DNA of 18,785 nucleotides from DATEOR01 sp036279015 (GTDB lineage Bacteria; Actinomycetota; Thermoleophilia; Gaiellales; Gaiellaceae), in contig DASUJY010000001.1 of the NCBI GenBank assembly GCA_036279015.1, positions 1 through 18,785 of the forward strand. The letters are read 5' to 3'. Made by a program: the position numbers and the translations under genes. The notes beneath the pieces were generated by a model. It ran no database searches. It had not been told where the DNA came from and saw only the letters and a list, made by a program, of their open reading frames with translations. Shown one piece after another: positions 8,714 through 15,520 of this stretch; positions within the stretch are counted from its first letter, which is position 1, and each line of letters begins with the position of its first letter.

Positions 8714-9172
8714 ATGCTCGCCGCCGTGTCGGCGAGCGGCGTCGCGATCTTCCTCTCCCTCGTTGCCGGGGTCGCCGGGTCGGTGCAGGTCGCCGTCAGC
8801 GGCTCATTCGGCAAGCGGATCGGGGTCCTCGAGGCGACCGCGTTCGGAGCAGTCGGGGCGGCGATCATCGTCTGCTCGCTCGTGCTCGTCGCGCGCCAGG
8901 GATTCGGCGGAGTCGTCGCGGGCTTCCGCGAGCCGCCCTGGCTCTGGCTGAACGGCGTCATGGGGGCGATCGTCGTCCTGACGATCACCTTCACGGCGCC
9001 CCGCATCGGCACCTTTGCGACGATCGGGCTCCTGATCGCGGGCCAGCTCGCCATGGGCGTCGTGATCGACTACCTCGGGCTCTTCGGACTCGAGCGCATC
9101 CCGCTCTCGGCAGCCCGCATCGCCGGTCTCCTCCTTCTCGCCGGCGGCGCGCTCCTCGTCTTGAAGCGCTAG
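8714..9172 (+). CDS. YdcZ/DUF606-type membrane protein of the DMT superfamily
   Basis: This is a 152-aa integral membrane protein with five hydrophobic helices, about residues 8-28, 40-61, 77-97, 101-121 and 130-149. The conserved core LTITFTAPRIGTFATIGLLI and the following QLAMGVVIDYLGLFGLERIPL are the hallmark of the DUF606/YdcZ half-size drug/metabolite transporter family. Members often act as homo- or heterodimers; the transported compound is unknown. It is divergent from the gabT operon, with only about 60 bases between the two starts, so they may share control. Its stop overlaps the stop of the convergent lipoprotein gene in the tetramer CTAG. An internal GTG at 8726 is a possible alternative start. 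Confidence 0.87.
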   Translation: MLAAVSASGVAIFLSLVAGVAGSVQVAVSGSFGKRIGVLEATAFGAVGAAIIVCSLVLVARQGFGGVVAGFREPPWLWLNGVMGAIVVLTITFTAPRIGTFATIGLLIAGQLAMGVVIDYLGLFGLERIPLSAARIAGLLLLAGGALLVLKR

Positions 9173-9600
9173 CCGGGAAGCTCGAGGAGCGGGGCGAGCT
9201 CGTCCCAGCGCGCGATCTCGCAGCCGTTCGCCCGGTTCAGAAGCGCGTCGATCCTCAACCTCGCCTGGTGGGGGTCGTCGAGGCCCGCCTCCCCGGTCAC
9301 CATGGCGACCTGATCGCCCCCGTAGATCTCCGTGCAGGCCGTGTCTTGCGGGACCGGGTCGAGCGCCTGCGGGTGGGCGCGGAGCGCTGCGCAGGCTTTG
9401 TCGGGGTCGGGATGCGTCCCGCCGTCGGGGACGCACGTGAGCGTCGCCGTCCGGCTCGGCCCGTCGCGGCCCGCGGGCCAGAAGGTGATCGTGAGGTCGA
9501 AGCGCGGCTCTGTCGGATTGTTGCCCGCGCCGCCGCCCGAGCCGCAGCCGGCGGCCAGGAGAACCACGAGCGGGAGCGCGACTCTGGCTAGAGGCCCCAC
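9169..9600 (-). CDS. Subtilisin-inhibitor (SSI)-like lipoprotein
   Basis: This is a 143-aa exported lipoprotein. The signal peptide ends LLAAGC, with Cys19 as lipid anchor, followed by a Gly/Ser/Asn linker. The rest resembles the Streptomyces subtilisin inhibitor domain: a strand with LTC, then GTHPDPDKACAALRAHP, a second cysteine pair region ACTEIYGG, and a C-terminal NGCEIARWDEL. The four cysteines fit the two disulfides of SSI. The family's reactive-site loop lies around the central part and is not obviously standard, so protease inhibition is inferred. The GTG start at 9598-9600 lies 13 bases inside the end of the aldehyde dehydrogenase gene, making it the last gene of that operon. Its stop overlaps the convergent gene's stop (CTAG). 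Confidence 0.75.
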   Translation of the reverse strand: MGPLARVALPLVVLLAAGCGSGGGAGNNPTEPRFDLTITFWPAGRDGPSRTATLTCVPDGGTHPDPDKACAALRAHPQALDPVPQDTACTEIYGGDQVAMVTGEAGLDDPHQARLRIDALLNRANGCEIARWDELAPLLELPG

Positions 9601-11057
9601 GGATTGGCTGGTTTCGCGCCGGTCCAGGCGAGGACGCTCTTCGTCTCCAGGTACATCTCCAGCGTCTCGAGCGCGTTCTCGCGCCCGAAGCCCGACTGCT
9701 TGTAGCCCCCGAAGGGCAGGCCGGGGAACGCCGTGTTCGGGCAGTTGATCCCGATCGTGCCCGCCTTGATCTTGCGCGCGAGCCGGTGTCCGCGGCCGGG
9801 GTCGCGCGTCCAGACGGTCGCGACGAGGCCGTAGCGGACCTCGTTCGCGAGCCGCGCCGCCTCGGCCTCGTCCTCGAAGGGGATGACGGTGGCGACGGGC
9901 CCGAAGATCTCCTCCTGCGCGACGGACATCGTGTTCTCCACCTTGGCGAGCACCGTCGCCGAATAGAAGGCGCCGTCCCCGTCGAGCGGATGGCCACCGG
10001 TGACGAGCTCGGCCCCCTCGCCCACGCCTGCCTCGACGAGCCCGTGCACCTTGTCACGGTGGGCCTCGGAGATGAGCGAGCCCATCTGGGTCTCATCGTC
10101 GAGCGGGTCGCCCGTCTTCATGCGGGCTGCGGTCTCGGCGAAGCGGCTGACCACCTCGTCGTAGAGCGGCTTCTCCACGAAGACGCGCGAGCGCGCATCG
10201 CAGCTCTGCCCGGCCGCGTAATAGATGGCGTAGACGGAGCTCGGCACGGCCGCGTCGAGGTCGGCGTCCGCGAAGAAGATGTTGGGACTCTTGCCGCCGA
10301 GCTCGAGCGAGACGCGCTTCACAGGGTCCGCGCAGAGCCGCATGATCTCCGAGCCGGTCCTCGTCGAGCCTGTGAACGCGACCTTGTCCACGTCCGGATG
10401 CGCGACGAGATGGGAGCCCGTCGTGGGCCCGTCGCCCGGAACGACGTTGACGACCCCGGCCGGGATGCCGACCTCGACCGCGAGCTCGGCGAGCCGAAGG
10501 GCGGTGAGCGGCGTCGCCGGGTCGGGCTTCAAGACGACGGCGCACCCGGCGGCGAGCGCCGGCGCAAGCTTCCACGACGTCATCATGAACGGGTAGTTCC
10601 AAGGGACGATCTGGGCGACGACGCCGACCGGCTCCTTGAGCGTGTAGGTCAGGACGGAGCCGCCCATCGGCACCGCGCGGCCGGCGATCGTCCCGATCGC
10701 CGAGGCGTACCAGCGGAAGTACTCGGCCGAGACGGCGACCTCGCCCTTGACGGAGGTGACGGCCTTGCCGACGTTCCGCGTCTCGAGGTCGACGAGCTCC
10801 TTGCGGTTCGCCACGATCGCGTCGGCGAGAGCGTGGATCAGCCGGGAGCGCTCGTTGGGCGGCGTCTTCGCCCAGGCGCCCTCGACGGCGGATCGGGCCG
10901 CCTGGACGGCGCGGTCGACATCGGCAGGCCCGGCCATCGCCGCGCGTCCGAGCGCCGCGCCGGTGGCCGGCTCGGCGAGCTCCCGCACCTCTCCGTCGGC
11001 GGGCTCCACCGTCTCCCCGTCGATGAAGAGACCGAACTCCTTCGCCGCGATCGCCAT
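9588..11057 (-). CDS. NAD(P)-dependent aldehyde dehydrogenase
   Basis: This is a 489-aa ALDH-superfamily enzyme oxidising an aldehyde to its acid with NAD(P). Catalytic residues are all visible: Asn154 in VPWNYPF, Lys177 in LKPDP, Glu252 in LELGGKSPN and nucleophile Cys286 in GQSCDARSR. The N-terminal FGLFIDGETVEPADG and the C-terminal PFGGYKQSGFGREN are typical of the betaine-aldehyde / aminobutyraldehyde / general omega-aldehyde group. With the neighbouring amine importer and transaminase, oxidation of a semialdehyde or amino-aldehyde is likely. The ATG at 11055-11057 overlaps the thiolase stop (TGATG), so the two are translationally coupled. The exact substrate is not decidable from sequence. 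Confidence 0.93.
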   Translation of the reverse strand: MAIAAKEFGLFIDGETVEPADGEVRELAEPATGAALGRAAMAGPADVDRAVQAARSAVEGAWAKTPPNERSRLIHALADAIVANRKELVDLETRNVGKAVTSVKGEVAVSAEYFRWYASAIGTIAGRAVPMGGSVLTYTLKEPVGVVAQIVPWNYPFMMTSWKLAPALAAGCAVVLKPDPATPLTALRLAELAVEVGIPAGVVNVVPGDGPTTGSHLVAHPDVDKVAFTGSTRTGSEIMRLCADPVKRVSLELGGKSPNIFFADADLDAAVPSSVYAIYYAAGQSCDARSRVFVEKPLYDEVVSRFAETAARMKTGDPLDDETQMGSLISEAHRDKVHGLVEAGVGEGAELVTGGHPLDGDGAFYSATVLAKVENTMSVAQEEIFGPVATVIPFEDEAEAARLANEVRYGLVATVWTRDPGRGHRLARKIKAGTIGINCPNTAFPGLPFGGYKQSGFGRENALETLEMYLETKSVLAWTGAKPANPWGL

Positions 11058-12226
11058 CACTGCCCTCCGTCTCGTTCGAAGATGGCCGCCTGGCCCTGGC
11101 CGACACCGACGCAGAGGGTAGCCAGCCCGTAGCGCCCGCCGCGGCGTCCGAGCTCGTGCAGGAGGCTGACGACGAGCCGTGCGCCGCTCATGCCGAGTGG
11201 ATGCCCGAGCGCGATCGCGCCTCCGTTCACGTTCACGCGCTCGGGGTCGAGCCCGAGCTCCCTGATCACCTCGAGGCTCTGGGAGGCGAACGCCTCGTTC
11301 AGCTCGACCAGGTCGAGCTCGCCCACGTCGATGCCCGCGCGGGCGAGAAGCTTTCGCACCGCCGGCACGGGGCCGATCCCCATGTAGCGCGGGTCGACTC
11401 CCGCGACGGCGCTCGCGACGAAGCGGCCGAGGGGGCGTGCTCCGAGCTCGCGGGCCTTCGCCTCGCTCGCCACGACGACCGCGGCCGCCCCGTCGTTGAG
11501 GCCGCTCGAGTTCCCGGCGGTCAGCGTCCCGCCCTCGCGGAAGGCGGGCTTGAGCCCGGCCAGCTTCTCGGCGCTCGTGTCGGGCCGCGGGTGCTCGTCG
11601 CGGTCGACCTCTCCGACCGGCACGAGCTCGTCGGCAAAGCGGCCGGACTCCTGCGCAGCGGCCCAGCGCCGGTGGCTTCGGAGCGCGAAAGCGTCCTGAT
11701 CCTCCCGCGTGACCTCGTAGCGCTCGGCCACATTCTCGCCGGTCTCGCCCATCGACTCGAGCGGGATCAACTCCTTCATGCGCGGATTCGGGAACCGCCA
11801 GCCGAGTGTCGTGTCCCACGTCGTGCCGTCGCCGTACTCGGGCTTCGCAGTGACGAGCGGGGCGCGGGACATCGACTCGACGCCGCCGGCGACGTAGAGC
11901 TCCCCGTCGCCCGCCCGAATCGCGTGGGCGGCCGAGACGACCGCCGAGAGACCCGAGGCGCAGAGGCGATTGACCGTCACGCCGGCGACCGACTCCGGAA
12001 GTCCTGCGAGCAGCGCGCCCATGCGGGCTACGTTGCGGTTGTCCTCGCCGGCCTGGTTCGCGGCGCCGAAGTAGACGTCCTCGATCTCCTCGGGTGACAC
12101 CTTGGCGCGCGCGACCGCTTCCTTGATCACGAGCGCCGCGAGATCGTCCGGCCGGTGCCCGGAGAGCGCGCCATGCAAGCGCCCGATCGGCGTCCGCACC
12201 GCGGAGAGGATGACCGCCTCGGCCAC
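11057..12226 (-). CDS. Acetyl-CoA acyltransferase (thiolase)
   Basis: This is a 389-aa degradative or biosynthetic thiolase, which cleaves 3-oxoacyl-CoA with CoA or condenses two acyl-CoAs. The nucleophile is Cys89 in NRLCASGLSAV; the other catalytic residues are His342 in GHPLG and Cys372 in CVGVGQG, with the VELNEAF motif between. The ESMSRAP segment is also standard. It could serve beta-ketoadipyl-CoA or general 3-ketoacyl-CoA cleavage. The GTG start at 12224-12226 has no ribosome binding site but has TAGACT six bases upstream, the same arrangement as gabT, suggesting a leaderless transcript. It is the first gene of the thiolase, ALDH and lipoprotein operon. An acyl-CoA dehydrogenase and a hydroxyacyl-CoA dehydrogenase would be needed for full beta-oxidation and are not in the window. 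Confidence 0.93.
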   Translation of the reverse strand: MAEAVILSAVRTPIGRLHGALSGHRPDDLAALVIKEAVARAKVSPEEIEDVYFGAANQAGEDNRNVARMGALLAGLPESVAGVTVNRLCASGLSAVVSAAHAIRAGDGELYVAGGVESMSRAPLVTAKPEYGDGTTWDTTLGWRFPNPRMKELIPLESMGETGENVAERYEVTREDQDAFALRSHRRWAAAQESGRFADELVPVGEVDRDEHPRPDTSAEKLAGLKPAFREGGTLTAGNSSGLNDGAAAVVVASEAKARELGARPLGRFVASAVAGVDPRYMGIGPVPAVRKLLARAGIDVGELDLVELNEAFASQSLEVIRELGLDPERVNVNGGAIALGHPLGMSGARLVVSLLHELGRRGGRYGLATLCVGVGQGQAAIFERDGGQ

Positions 12227-12232
12227 GCCCTC

Positions 12233-12238
12233 AGTCTA
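12233..12238 (-). promoter_or_regulatory. Probable -10 box of the thiolase operon
   Basis: Minus-strand TAGACT is followed by six bases and the GTG start of the thiolase. It is the same hexamer and spacing as upstream of gabT. There is no clear -35. Confidence 0.4.
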
Positions 12239-12262
12239 CGTTCGTGACCCTTTCGGACATGG

Positions 12263-12279
12263 CCGGGGTCTGACCCCGG
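12263..12279. repeat. GGGGTCTGACCCC palindromic repeat, copy C
   Basis: CCGGGGTC-T-GACCCCGG has 8-bp perfect arms and is flanked on both sides by the direct repeat GGACATGGCC (12255-12264 and 12278-12287). The left flank GTGACCCTT...ACATG matches copy B. It lies between the end of mqnD and the thiolase promoter and may terminate mqnD. Confidence 0.7.
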
Positions 12280-12287
12280 ACATGGCC

Positions 12288-13118
12288 TCAGGAGACGAAG
12301 TCGACGCGGACGGGGCACTCGAAGGCCCCGATCTGCTCGCCGCGGCGCAGGAGCTCGCCGACCGCCTCGCGGCCCTCGTCGCCGTAGTCCTCGGTCAGCC
12401 GGTTGACGTACATGCCGACGAACCGGTCGGCGAGGCGCCGGTCGAGCCCGCGGCCGTACTGGAGCGCATACGAGAGCGCCTCGTCGCGGGACTCGAGACC
12501 GGCGGCGATCGAGGCGCGCAGCACCTCGGAGAGGTCGTGGAGCGCGCCGTCGCCGATATCCCGCCGGGCGACGTTGATGCCGAGCGGAAGCGGCAATCCC
12601 GTCTCGAGCAGCCACCACTCGCCGAGGTCGACGACCGCGTGCAGGCCGTGAGTCTCGTACGTGAGTTGCCCCTCGTGGATGAGCAGGCCCGCCCGCGCCC
12701 GACCCGACTTGACCTCGTCGATGATCTCGTCGAACGGAACCTCCCGAAACCGGTACTCGCCGCCGAGGAACATCCGGAGGACGAGGAAGGCGGTTGTCAT
12801 CCGCCCCGGCACCGCGATCTCGATCTCCTTGAGGTCGGCGTGCGAGAGCGGCTCGGACGCGACGACGATCGGCCCGTACCCGGAGCCCATGCTCGCCCCG
12901 TGCGGGAGAATCGCGTACCGCTCCTGGACGAACGGGTACGTGTGGAGCGAGATCGCCGTCACCTCGAGGCGGCCCTCGAGCGCCCACTCGTTCAGCGTCT
13001 GGATGTCTTCGAGGACGTGCTCGAACGAGAAGTCGCCCGGGTCGACGACGCCCGAGCTCAGTCCCCAGAACATGAATGCGTCGTCCGGGTCCGGACTATG
13101 CCCCAGTCGGATCAGCAA
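12288..13118 (-). CDS. mqnD: 1,4-dihydroxy-6-naphthoate synthase-like protein (futalosine pathway)
   Basis: This protein probably converts cyclic dehypoxanthinyl futalosine to 1,4-dihydroxy-6-naphthoate in menaquinone synthesis. It has the periplasmic-binding-like fold of the MqnA/MqnD family. The N-terminal signature is RLGHSPDPDDAFMFWGL, followed by DIQTLNEWALEG, VTAISLHTYPFV and GASMGSGYGPIVVA; these match MqnD better than MqnA. The length with the TTG start at 13116-13118 is 276 aa, normal for the family. An upstream TTG at 13164-13166 would add 16 residues that look non-homologous. No other menaquinone gene is in view. The IS1595-type element inserted about 55 bases upstream of the start, so the native promoter has probably been displaced. 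There is no clear ribosome binding site. Confidence 0.83.
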   Translation of the reverse strand: MLIRLGHSPDPDDAFMFWGLSSGVVDPGDFSFEHVLEDIQTLNEWALEGRLEVTAISLHTYPFVQERYAILPHGASMGSGYGPIVVASEPLSHADLKEIEIAVPGRMTTAFLVLRMFLGGEYRFREVPFDEIIDEVKSGRARAGLLIHEGQLTYETHGLHAVVDLGEWWLLETGLPLPLGINVARRDIGDGALHDLSEVLRASIAAGLESRDEALSYALQYGRGLDRRLADRFVGMYVNRLTEDYGDEGREAVGELLRRGEQIGAFECPVRVDFVS

Positions 13119-13173
13119 GCGCCCGAGGGTAACAACGTCACCCCGCCCATGTGCCGGGATGTGCAAGCGCAGC

Positions 13174-13181
13174 TAAAATTG
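13174..13181 (+). repeat. Left target-site duplication TAAAATTG
   Basis: An 8-base direct repeat, identical to 16439-16446, directly flanking the element's outer ends. The length is that expected for IS1595-family insertions, and the target is AT-rich in a GC-rich genome. Confidence 0.92.
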
Positions 13182-13210
13182 GGCGAGTATCCCTTCAGCG
13201 GAGAGAGACG
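13182..13210 (+). repeat. Left terminal inverted repeat, 29 bp
   Basis: It begins GGCGAGTATCCCTTC and ends GAGAGACG. It is a perfect reverse complement of 16410-16438. Confidence 0.95.
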
Positions 13211-13406
13211 CACTTCTATAACGCGGACGGCCCGGGTGTCCGCCCAGGCCGTCAGTTCGGTTAGGAGGCGTCTGCAGGACGCAACGCCCATCCTCCCAAG
13301 CGGTCCGGATGTCACTCCGTCCGGCGCAACCACTTCGATATCTAGGTCCGCTGAGTTTCGGAGTCTGTGTCCGCAGGCGACTCGGCGGCGAGGTTAGGAG
13401 AAAGCG
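13211..13406 (+). promoter_or_regulatory. Structured leader region before the DUF3892 gene
   Basis: A 196-base non-coding stretch. A TATAAC box (13217-13222) lies 17 bases after TTCAGC in the terminal repeat, a possible weak promoter. Three hairpins follow: GACGGCC/GGCCGTC (13226-13253), GCGTC/GACGC (13268-13282) and CCGGA/TCCGG (13305-13324). GGTTAGGAG occurs twice, at 13259 and at 13392; the second copy is the DUF3892 Shine-Dalgarno. A TCCTCC at 13291-13296 could pair with either. A regulatory leader is possible but unproven. Confidence 0.4.
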
Positions 13407-13694
13407 TTGGCTACCTACACCATCACCCGCGTTCGCACCGAGCGGCCCTACGGTGCGGCCCACGAGCACATCACGCACGTGGAACTCAACAACAATCCGG
13501 CAGTCATCATCTCGCGCAGCACCGTGATCGCCGATCTGAAACGCCCCTACGGGGATCGGTACATCACCAACGCTGGGGGAGTCCGGGCAAACGTCATCGT
13601 TGTGACGTGCCCGCACTGCACGTTCCGCGACTACATCACGACCGAGCCGGACTGGACGACCACGAACAACCTGCTGAGCCTGCCGCGCTGCTAA
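13407..13694 (+). CDS. DUF3892 domain protein (transposon passenger)
   Basis: This is a 95-aa protein recognised as DUF3892 by its ends: an early HEHITHV segment (20-26), a mid-region RYITNAGGVRANVIVV with the usual glycine turn, and the family's closing TEPDWTTTNNLLSLPRC. A CPHC pair (68-71) in the middle could bind metal. The function of DUF3892 is unknown. The start is TTG at 13407, with a well-placed AGGAG at 13396-13400. It is the first gene inside the left end of the element, downstream of a structured leader. Its TAA stop overlaps the stop of the convergent 127-aa gene. Codon use and sequence show no decay, so it is likely expressed. Confidence 0.8.
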   Translation: MATYTITRVRTERPYGAAHEHITHVELNNNPAVIISRSTVIADLKRPYGDRYITNAGGVRANVIVVTCPHCTFRDYITTEPDWTTTNNLLSLPRC

Positions 13695-14074
13695 GCACTG
13701 CCTAGGTTCACACTCACGACCCGCTCCGGCCGTGGATAGGGCGCACGTTCCAACGGCCGGGGCGTGTCTTCTCCTGGATGAGCGCCGTAGCCGAGCGCTA
13801 CCGCTATCGCGTCGGCGATGAAAGGCACGACACGCTCCGCCTCTGCCGCCGTGATCTCGACACCGAGGCGGCGGTCCAGTACGAGAAGCACCTTGTCCTC
13901 CCCGGCTATCTGAGCGTGGAGGAAAGGCACTCGCCAGCCGTCCACCACCACGTCGTGCTGCGAAAAGGGTCCAGGGAAATCCACTCGGCCCAAGGCCGGA
14001 AGGTCGGTGTCCACCGTCCTTAGAGCGTGCAGAGAGGGCCGGATGTCGTCCGACCGGTCTGCGAAAATCCGCAT
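13691..14074 (-). CDS. Hypothetical 127-aa protein (transposon passenger)
   Basis: I do not recognise a named domain. The core reads as an alternating strand-helix protein: WRVPFLHAQIAGEDKVLLVL, a LDRRLGVEI strand, then a helix ITAAEAERVVPFIADAIAVA ending in LGYGAHP. A proline- and arginine-rich tail follows (about residues 104-118). I have the impression of similar unnamed small proteins in actinobacterial genomes, but cannot verify this. The ATG at 14072-14074 lacks a ribosome binding site. An intrinsic-terminator-like hairpin lies just upstream on the same strand, isolating it from transcription coming from the right. It is convergent with DUF3892, with overlapping stops. It is probably real because of the ordered core, with moderate certainty. 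Confidence 0.6.
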   Translation of the reverse strand: MRIFADRSDDIRPSLHALRTVDTDLPALGRVDFPGPFSQHDVVVDGWRVPFLHAQIAGEDKVLLVLDRRLGVEITAAEAERVVPFIADAIAVALGYGAHPGEDTPRPLERAPYPRPERVVSVNLGSA

Positions 14075-14079
14075 AGATA

Positions 14080-14123
14080 AACGAAAAGCGAGGGCGCCGA
14101 CGGTTGCACCCGCCAGCGCCCTC
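14080..14123 (-). terminator. Intrinsic terminator-like hairpin facing left
   Basis: An 8-bp perfect stem GAGGGCGC/GCGCCCTC (14090-14097 and 14116-14123) has an 18-base loop. Read on the minus strand it is followed by TTTTCGTTT. It lies between the transposase and the 127-aa gene and should stop antisense transcription leaving the transposase region. Confidence 0.5.
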
Positions 14124-14144
14124 TAGCCCACAAGGAGCAGCGCT

Positions 14145-15089
14145 GTGCCCCCTGTGAACCGCCTCAATCCTACTCGCGCCCCGTCCTCGGAATCGTCGTG
14201 CTACCTGCTGGAGTTCATGCGCGAGTTCCCCGACGACGAAGCCTGCCTCCAGCACATCTGGCGCGAGCGCTTCGCCCCTGACGGCGAACACGCCCTCTGC
14301 CCTCGCTGTGAGACGGAGAGAACGTTCAAGCGCTATCCCACGAAGGACAAGCGGCCAGCCTGGTACTGCCAGACGTGCGGGCACCGCATCCACCCGCTGA
14401 AGGGGACGATCTTCGAGAAGTCCTCTACGTCCCTGTTCCTGTGGTTCTACGCCATGTACCTCATCACCAGCACTCGATGCGGGATCTCCGCCAAGCATCT
14501 GGAACGGGAGCTGGGGGTGACGTACAAGACCGCATGGAGGATTTTCAACAAGATTCGGAACCAGCTCATGACGCAAGACGATGAGCCCCTGTCCGGTGAA
14601 GTCGAGGCCGACGAGACGTTCATCGGCGGAACTCCCCCCGACTACCCGAAGCGCACCCGCGCCGAAAAGCTCGCGCTCAAGGCCACCGTCTTTGCCGCCG
14701 TCGAGCGCCAGGGCCGCATCCGCGCCCAGGTCATTCCGAATAGTCGAGGGGTGCATGTACGCGGCAAGCTGCATGAGTTCGTCCTGCCCGCGTCCATCGT
14801 CTACACGGACGAATACTCCGCCTATGACTCCCTTGACGTGCGGGAGCGCTACGTCCACCGTCGCATCCCTCACCACGCCCGCATCTGGGTAGACGGCACC
14901 ACCCACACGCAGACCATCGAGGGCTTCTTCGGCAACTTCAAATCGGGGCTGACGGGCGCTCATCACTCCGTCTCGCACAAGTGGCTTCAGGGCTACGTCA
15001 ACGAGTGGACGTGGCGCTATAACCGCCGCAAGTCCGAGACGCCCATGTTCCGAGAATTGATCGAGACCGCCGCGAGCAGGACGGTCTAG
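14145..15089 (+). CDS. IS1595-family transposase
   Basis: This is a 314-aa DDE transposase that should cut and join the element's ends. An N-terminal zinc ribbon has Cys52, Cys55, Cys75 and Cys78 (CPRC...CQTC). A helix-turn-helix-like segment follows (RCGISAKHLERELGVTYKTA, 111-130). The catalytic core has Asp156 in VEADET, Asp222 in VYTDE and Glu259 in HTQTIEGFF, with Lys266 after it, as in the ISXO2-like transposase domain of IS1595. The C-terminal motif HHSVSHKWLQGYVNEWTWRYNRR is also typical. The GTG start at 14145 has AAGGAG 7 bases upstream. All catalytic residues are intact. It aligns without gaps with the second transposase at 17498-18436, at about 59% identity by hand count. Confidence 0.95.
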   Translation: MPPVNRLNPTRAPSSESSCYLLEFMREFPDDEACLQHIWRERFAPDGEHALCPRCETERTFKRYPTKDKRPAWYCQTCGHRIHPLKGTIFEKSSTSLFLWFYAMYLITSTRCGISAKHLERELGVTYKTAWRIFNKIRNQLMTQDDEPLSGEVEADETFIGGTPPDYPKRTRAEKLALKATVFAAVERQGRIRAQVIPNSRGVHVRGKLHEFVLPASIVYTDEYSAYDSLDVRERYVHRRIPHHARIWVDGTTHTQTIEGFFGNFKSGLTGAHHSVSHKWLQGYVNEWTWRYNRRKSETPMFRELIETAASRTV

Positions 15090-15122
15090 TTTTGAAGCTC
15101 CTGCACCCGGAAACAGAAGCTG

Positions 15123-15302
15123 ATGGACAACGCCGCCACAGGGCGGGAGATCGCCTTGCTCGGCATCCTCATCGCGTGTGGCGAGAAGGCCATTGAAGCT
15201 TTTCAGGCCAGCGACAACCCTGTGGACGCCGACTTCCTGAAGGACCTGGAGCGAATCATCCAACGCTCCCGCGATGAACTTGTCGCGCTGAGAAGCGGCT
15301 AG
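15123..15302 (+). CDS. Small hypothetical protein, 59 aa (passenger)
   Basis: A short gene 33 bases after the transposase stop and on the same strand, so probably co-transcribed. It reads MDNAATGREIALLGILIACGEK, then a helical acidic C-terminal half (DFLKDLERIIQRSRDELVAL). It is predicted all-helical, with no domain recognised. There is no strong ribosome binding site; translation may depend on the transposase message. Its TAG stop overlaps the stop of the convergent PKG gene in the tetramer CTAG, a tidy junction that supports both being real. Confidence 0.5.
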   Translation: MDNAATGREIALLGILIACGEKAIEAFQASDNPVDADFLKDLERIIQRSRDELVALRSG

Positions 15303-15502
15303 CGCTTCTCGGGCTGAATCAGCTTCCGCAGAGCGCCCATAACGTCCTTGCGCTTGGGGACAGGGATCTCCAAGCCCTTTGGCGTTTTCTGCGTAGGCCC
15401 GCCGGGTTCGTCGGTAGCTCGCTCCGCTGCCCGCCAATGAGCCTCCGTCGAGCGCTCGCGGTCGCGGTCCCTGTGCTCCCGGTCTTGTGGCTTGTCGGTC
15501 AC
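15299..15502 (-). CDS. Small 'PKG' family protein, 67 aa (passenger)
   Basis: A basic, charged small protein. Residues 1-35 are disordered-looking (REHRDRDRERSTEAH). The C-terminal 28 or so residues form a conserved-looking block, TPKGLEIPVPKRKDVMGALR, followed by KLIQPEKR. A related block (APKGTKIGLLRKDEVMAAFR) ends the 50-aa protein at 16521-16673 in the neighbouring module, so the two are paralogs. The function is unknown; the size and charge suggest a binding or partner protein. The GTG start at 15500-15502 is divergent from the 280-aa gene with only 18 bases between, implying shared control. The stop overlaps that of the 59-aa gene. Confidence 0.65.
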   Translation of the reverse strand: MTDKPQDREHRDRDRERSTEAHWRAAERATDEPGGPTQKTPKGLEIPVPKRKDVMGALRKLIQPEKR

Positions 15503-15520
15503 TCATGATGAGGTTAGCCG

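Noticed and set aside
12403..13176. Plus-strand open frames opposite mqnD
   Set aside because: Antisense to a clearly recognised MqnD-family gene, with no motif of their own.
13226..13324. Short hairpins as a CRISPR-like or attC-like array
   Set aside because: The three stems differ in sequence and spacing, and no repeat unit recurs.
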